Positions 58,907-64,000 of a stretch of 64,000 nucleotides of DNA are shown here, piece after piece. The position numbers and the translations under genes are program-made. The stretch spans positions 3,786,501 through 3,850,500 of the forward strand of contig NC_088313.1 of NCBI RefSeq assembly GCF_910592395.1. The letters are read 5' to 3'. Below the pieces are notes generated by a model. That model saw nothing but the letters and a program-made list of their open reading frames with translations, was not told the origin of the DNA and searched no databases. Position 1 is the stretch's first letter. Every line of letters begins with the position of its first letter. The stretch is from Lineus longissimus. Lineage: Eukaryota; Nemertea; Pilidiophora; Heteronemertea; Lineidae.

Positions 58907-59194
58907 ATGCCAGTAGCACGTGGATCATGCCGGGCGGCGCTGTCAGGTGTTTCCACTATGGGTTACATAATCGGCTACAAAGAGGCCAGTGTTCTTGTAA
59001 ATGAAGTTATTAATGATAGCGAGAGAATGTTAGTGTATGTTACGCAGTCAATAGCGATATTAGTGAGTTGGAGAGAGGAGAAAATGGAAAATGGAGAGAA
59101 TAGTAGTATGGATTTCGAGTCCCAAGAAGAAACTTTGCAAAGTTTTCATCAAACTGATAATCATATTCCTTCCTTCTCTGTCTCCAACAATTAA
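58907..59194 (+). CDS. Divergent 95-codon ORF, uncharacterised
   Basis: The frame begins MPVARGSCRAALSG in locally GC-richer DNA and ends with an acidic/Ser-rich tail (ENSSMDFESQEETLQSFHQT) just before a dispersed repeat starts at 59243. There is no recognised domain, signal peptide or membrane span. It faces away from the candidate exon at 58652-58861. It may be a small gene, a first exon or chance. Confidence 0.15.
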   Translation: MPVARGSCRAALSGVSTMGYIIGYKEASVLVNEVINDSERMLVYVTQSIAILVSWREEKMENGENSSMDFESQEETLQSFHQTDNHIPSFSVSNN

Positions 59195-59242
59195 AAGTTG
59201 CTGCAGTCAACCTGATGCGTTTATCCGCGAGCGAATCGACGA

Positions 59243-59500
59243 GACGAGGCATTTTTCAAGCATCCGAATGGTACCTTACAGATCCGCAAGGGGCGCGTTA
59301 CCGAAAATGTTGCAAAAATCAATAACGCGATCGTAAATATTGTCATATTTTTCAAGATGAGAGTATGTAAATGATACGCAAACGGTAAACCAATGAAAGG
59401 CCAGTATCTATTGAACCTTACAAGTGATTTGGGGGCCTTGAAACTCCTTATATTTATCAATGAAACCTTATTCCCGCCTAAGGTTTTGACCGGGCCGTGC
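59243..59500 (+). repeat. Dispersed repeat, copy 2 of 2 (partner at 22600)
   Basis: Words shared in order with 22600-22866 include GACGAGGCAT, GAGTATGTAAATGATA, AACCAATGAAAGGCCAGTAT, AAGTGATTTGGGG, CTTGAAACTCCTTA and CTTATTCCCGCC. Same orientation, about 36.6 kb apart. Confidence 0.8.
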
Positions 59501-59872
59501 AAAACTCCCCTTTTTTTCCCGGGCAGTTTCCTTTAACCTGAACTTGTACTTCAATTTCAAAGTCCCCTGTAGTCAGATATTTAGAATTTCAAAGTTTCAA
59601 TTGACGATTGGCTGTGACTTTAAAATATACAACTTAAATCTCCTTAAGGTGAATTCTGAAGAGTCCGATATTGATGTATATGTATAAAGATAATGCCAAG
59701 TGTGGATTAAACGTACTTGATAATGGTTACAAACCCCGGACTGACATGACTGATAACATCACCCAGTCAGACAGAAAGCAACGCGTGACCATCTACTGAC
59801 TACGATGAGCGCACTGCCCCTTGAAGAAACACCTTTACGGAATGGGCTTACGAGAATCTGCTCAATGTAAAT

Positions 59873-60079
59873 ATGGAGCTGGCCAGAGATCTGACCGGAG
59901 ATCTGATACCAGCCAACGTGCTTCCTATGAAGAATAGAGAGGAATACTGGCCAAAGGGCAAGAGCCTGATAAAAAAAATTGGGTCTCTGTGGCAGGCCTC
60001 TCTACGAAAACAAAGTGACTGCCCAGTGTGCATCTCTGAAGTTCTGAACACGGGAGATTGGTTAGAAGAAGCAACATGA
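59873..60079 (+). CDS. Small ORF, doubtful
   Basis: A 68-codon frame starting AAATATGG and reading MELARDLTGDLIPANVLPMK, then WPKGKSLIKKIG and SDCPVCISEVL. The composition is protein-like (basic middle, one CxxC) but no family is recognised, and the minus strand is open over the same bases. Confidence 0.12.
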   Translation: MELARDLTGDLIPANVLPMKNREEYWPKGKSLIKKIGSLWQASLRKQSDCPVCISEVLNTGDWLEEAT

Positions 60080-61916
60080 CAACTTCAGTGGTAGCAAAGA
60101 CAAAGATATTACTGGGTACTCGGTCATAAATAACTACATGGTTGTCTTGTGTCATGACAGTGATGTGCCTCACAAAAGCTAAAGAGTAATGAAGTTGATA
60201 ATCTGGTGATGACAATACCCTGATGGGCTATCATAGCAAGCATCGCCACGTTGATGAAACTCCTGTAAGATCAGCTTCACTTTGACTTAGTCAATGATAC
60301 AAATTCTTAGAACTGATGACTGACCATGATGGACGAGAGCTGGGGGGAAAACGGTTCATGATCAAAGTGATGAGAGATATCGGGGGTGTAGCTAGCTTTT
60401 TGGTGTTGAGGGGGAGGAGTTGGTGGGCAAAAATGACACTTAAGGAAAACATTTACGGCCAAAATAATGGTCAAAAGCACGTTTTTTGGTGACTTCAGGG
60501 GGGGGGGGCAATTACTTTTGGTTATGAATTAGACCTTAAACAGATTTCACTAAAAAAAGCATCTCTATTCTGATCAGTCTAATTGATTCCGCTGCGTGTT
60601 CAAACCACTTACCCAAAGATCGCTTACTATCAAAACCGGAATCCTACTTATATCTCCCGGATTCATTTCAATGATAATACAACATATAATTGCATGAATC
60701 TAACTGATTGAGGACTTAACTGAACTCAAGACGGAAATAGCTGGATTTAGATTAATAGAATAGGATCAGGATTGAAATGGGGATAAATCGCAGATCAATT
60801 GGTCCAATTTCACTTGTGAAAAGTACTTGTGATTATTACAGATACATCTTTATTGTTGGAGATTTAATTTAGGTTGCATGAGAACTAAAAGACGAAGACA
60901 GCACTGACCCCAAACTAGATAAAAACATTCAGTGACCTCATTTGTTATGTACCTTCAGTCTATCAGACTGGAATACTTTGGGATCGAATCCAGTTTTTTC
61001 AAATTTGGAAGTGTTCAATTTTCTGAGCCAGGTGCTTGTTCTGTTCTCAAATTTTCAACATTTCCATGTTTCATATTCGGAGTGACATCTGGTGGAAAAG
61101 CCCAGATTCATCCTAGATTCAGGGCATTTCCTCATTGATTCCGATTCTATAGGATCTCTGCAAAACACTTATGGCCATCTATGTATTTTTGATGTCAAGA
61201 ACACTCAGTAAAATCATCATTTTGTGGACTTTTTTTGAAAGCTTGTGTGCATACATTCATGTACATCACCTTCCAGCTGAGAGCCAAACCAGTCAAAACA
61301 AATATTCGAGTGCGCTTACCACTAGGACTCACTTGGAGTTGGACATCTGTTAATCCTGCCTATATAACCCAAAGACACCTCTAGGCTACCTTTCACCATA
61401 TAAGCTTATTGAATCCAAGCAAAAACATCTCTCACCAAAGAGCCGAGGGGATATTGGTGTTTTCCCTCCATTAATTGAACCTTGTAACCAGTAATCAGCC
61501 ATAAACACCAGTTTACGCACCATCTTTTTTTGCTGCGACCACAGGCTGTGAGTTGAATATTCATTTGCTGCAGGTAATGAGGGGGAAAGCTTCCAGGACA
61601 AGACGCAGTGGTTGCATTGTCCAGGGAGTCAGTGGTGTAGAACCTGGCTGGAGGACATACATCTAGTTGGCAAAGCAAAACTGTTGGCTATGAGATAAAA
61701 GCATCATTATGCACTTTCAACATTCTACTGACATTTATGACTAGGAAGATATTTTCTGAAGAGTATGTTATGAAGAAGAAAAAAAAGCCTTGGCAAGCCG
61801 TATAAGTACCACTTCTACTTACTGCAATCCCATTGTATCCAAACTACACATTTGATTAGCATATATATTGGCAGTTGATGAGCACCTCTAGCCTACTTTC
61901 ACCGCAAAGGAGTAAC
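60080..61916. other. No gene seen
   Basis: AT-rich sequence with a G11 run at 60498-60508. Short chance ORFs only. Confidence 0.3.
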
Positions 61917-62400
61917 TCTTCAACTTTTTTCTCATCAACCCATTGATGTATAACCTCATTTAGGAAAAGATGAGCAGCAAAGGGAGATAATTTCCACGCT
62001 TATCAATGTCAGCCTATCGACTTTTGTCAGCCACCTAATTCAAATGATAAATATTTTTGACAAACATTTGAAATTAAAGCTGCAATTGAATCAACAAATC
62101 CCTCGCTACTGAGTCAGGAAGAAGCAACTTTTTTCTCATCAACCCATTGATGTATGACCTCATTTTGGAAAAGATGAGCAGCTAAGTGAGTTAATTTCTA
62201 CGCTAATCAATATCAATAAAAGTAATCAACCTACATACTTGTCAGCTGACTAATTCAAATGATGACATATGAAAGACATGAACCCATTAGAGTTGCAATT
62301 GAGTTACCAAATTCCTGAAGCTACAAAATCGGGAAGGAGCAACTTTTCAACTTTTTCTCATCAAACATGTCAAGCCATCAGCGCATGAGCACATTTTGGG
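61917..62400. repeat. Tandem duplication, ~205-225 bp unit, two full copies plus a partial
   Basis: CAACTTTTTTCTCATCAACC at 61921, 62125 and (altered) 62348 marks the units. Copies 1 and 2 share CATTGATGTATRACCTCATTT, GAAAAGATGAGCAGC, AATTTC.ACGCT.ATCAAT, TAATTCAAATGAT and TGCAATTGA. The third copy fades after about 55 bp. Confidence 0.85.
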
Positions 62401-64000
62401 AAGAAATTTTACTTTTTCCTCAAACGTGACAGACGGATCCTTTGTACAAGCAAAATGAGTACTGTACAAAATATCATGAAGACACTTTAATTCATGTGTT
62501 TTCCAAACCGTCCTGGTTCGGGAACCTGGAAATGATCGATTTAAAACTTTTTTTCATTGCTGTTTTCAATAGTCTGCTCATCAAGATTCGATAGGGTTCC
62601 CGCTTATAAAACTGGTCTCTCAAAATTTTATCATCCAACACTATATTTGGATGCAACCCAATTTCATTTGTTGCAATTTGTAATGGTACATGACCAAAAG
62701 AGAATCTGGTTGGTTACAAAATGCAGCTACATGCAATCGCATGAAATCTTAACAGATAACAATTCCCAGTTGACTTATTTGTCATCCACAAAATTATTTT
62801 CTTCACTTTTTCAATGCTGAAAGATTATGTTGTGATGCTAATTCCGTTGCCTCATTTCACCGTGTGTGAATTGCATGCTGAAATTGACATGACAAAACAG
62901 GTTTTAGAACCAACTCTACAAAGCATGCTGCAAGCCTTAGCATCAAAAATCAATGGTAAAAATTCCTGCTGTCCACAACCAAGTTGCAATTACCCCCATT
63001 CAGTTTCTTAATCTGCAATCCTACGATGCATGAGACCGACAAGGCATCGTATTATTAACCTCATTGTGGCCGCAGAGACTCCTAGCGTGCAGCATGCCAT
63101 GAAATCCTCATAAACATTTCCACTACTAATCTACCCAGAGTGACCCAGAATAGCCCCAGTTGGTCCTTCGTGTGATAAAATTCCACTAATTTGGTCCGAA
63201 AATCTCCCTCAAGTCGCATATTATGTCCAGTCGATTTAAAAATCAACAACTGGAATGTACCTTTATCCCTTTAGGCCGTTCTGGTCGAATCATAATCAGA
63301 ACATTTGACCAAAAGTTCTTCACTTTCATGTATCATTCCAACACTAGATATTACGTGACCAATTCATCAAAATGAATAAAACAAAAGCTACATTATAGAA
63401 CATGATCAATGACAATAGCGTACCTTAAGGCCACGTTCTAATTCATAATTCATCTACTCTTTGAATCAAAATTGCAGCACTAGATTTTAATGAGTGACAG
63501 ATTCATCAAAACGAACTACTGGCTTACTCAACCAAATGATTAAGACAATTAAAAGTGCTGCAATGATTTATGCCTATAATGTACCTTTAGGTCCTACACT
63601 CTGCCTCACCCGAATTTAATTTCAACTGGTATCTAAATCACTTATTGTTCAGGGGATTCCAATCCCAAATCGGTCTACCGATGGGAGAGTTTCCTTAATT
63701 TGCCTCCACTCTATAGCAATAAGAAGGGGCATTAATTAAACTTTTCTCCACAGGGATGAAATTGGGAAATTTTAAGCCAGGCAACAGAAGTGGTAATGGG
63801 TAAAAGAATGTTTATAGCTCATTGAACAGACTTGGCATTCTAATGAAAATGTCATAAATAAATAAGACAGCACAATATTGGTAGAATTTCAAATTGCTTC
63901 TTTGCTGGCAAATTTAATTCTTTTTATTTCATTGCCCTCAAAGAATGTCTAACGGTAAATTATTTTTGAATAGTGGCCAAGGGGGGGGGGGGTAGCCCAG
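62401..64000. other. No gene seen; ends in a G12 run
   Basis: The 87-codon plus ORF at 62557-62820 and the following 65-codon ORF lack motifs. A G12 tract lies at 63981-63992, close to the window end. Confidence 0.3.

Noticed and set aside
60602-60645. Minus-strand donor TTTGG|gtaagtgg with short open segment
   Set aside because: No pyrimidine tract at the only usable AG upstream; likely chance.

Overview
This window reads as nuclear DNA of a multicellular animal, most likely a marine invertebrate. It is AT-rich and has very few long open frames, no operon-like gene packing, many short inverted-repeat DNA transposons, tandem minisatellites, a LINE 3' end, a tRNA-type SINE and GT/AG splice-like signals. 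I cannot name the species from sequence alone.

The only gene I can support firmly is a piggyBac-type transposase on the minus strand (6921-9176; open frame up to 9248). It has all three catalytic aspartates and the C-terminal Cys/His domain. It sits inside a complete element (6755-9388) with matching terminal inverted repeats and TTAA duplications at both ends. Nothing visible rules out recent or current mobility.

The rest is intergenic or intronic DNA full of small non-autonomous elements. From left to right: a GTCACACT-ended repeat mosaic with a small ORF (61-861); three TA-flanked elements with CAGTAGAACCTCCC-like ends (2225-2340, 36871-37042, 41951-42126); two opposite-facing copies of a ~395-bp element built around a 48-bp palindrome (5331-5720, 19777-20175); a LINE C-terminal remnant (16980-17250); two SINE-like copies (17863-18040, 27943-28315); a duplicated cassette with a 99/100 identical core (20998-21970) interleaved with small TAAGGT-ended elements; a TTAA-flanked MITE (35571-35899); further hairpin MITEs (15738, 47532, 50129, 52037, 53281); a tRNA-derived SINE (57160-57390); and several tandem arrays (10651, 19012, 28932, 45241, 46310, 61917).

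A few short open segments have convincing splice-like borders and could be exons of host genes with very long introns: 17586-18458 on the plus strand, and 2924, 13655, 23779, 28700 and 58652 on the minus strand. None could be assigned to a known family, and all need transcript evidence. No rRNA, confident tRNA gene, CRISPR array or bacterial-type feature was seen.
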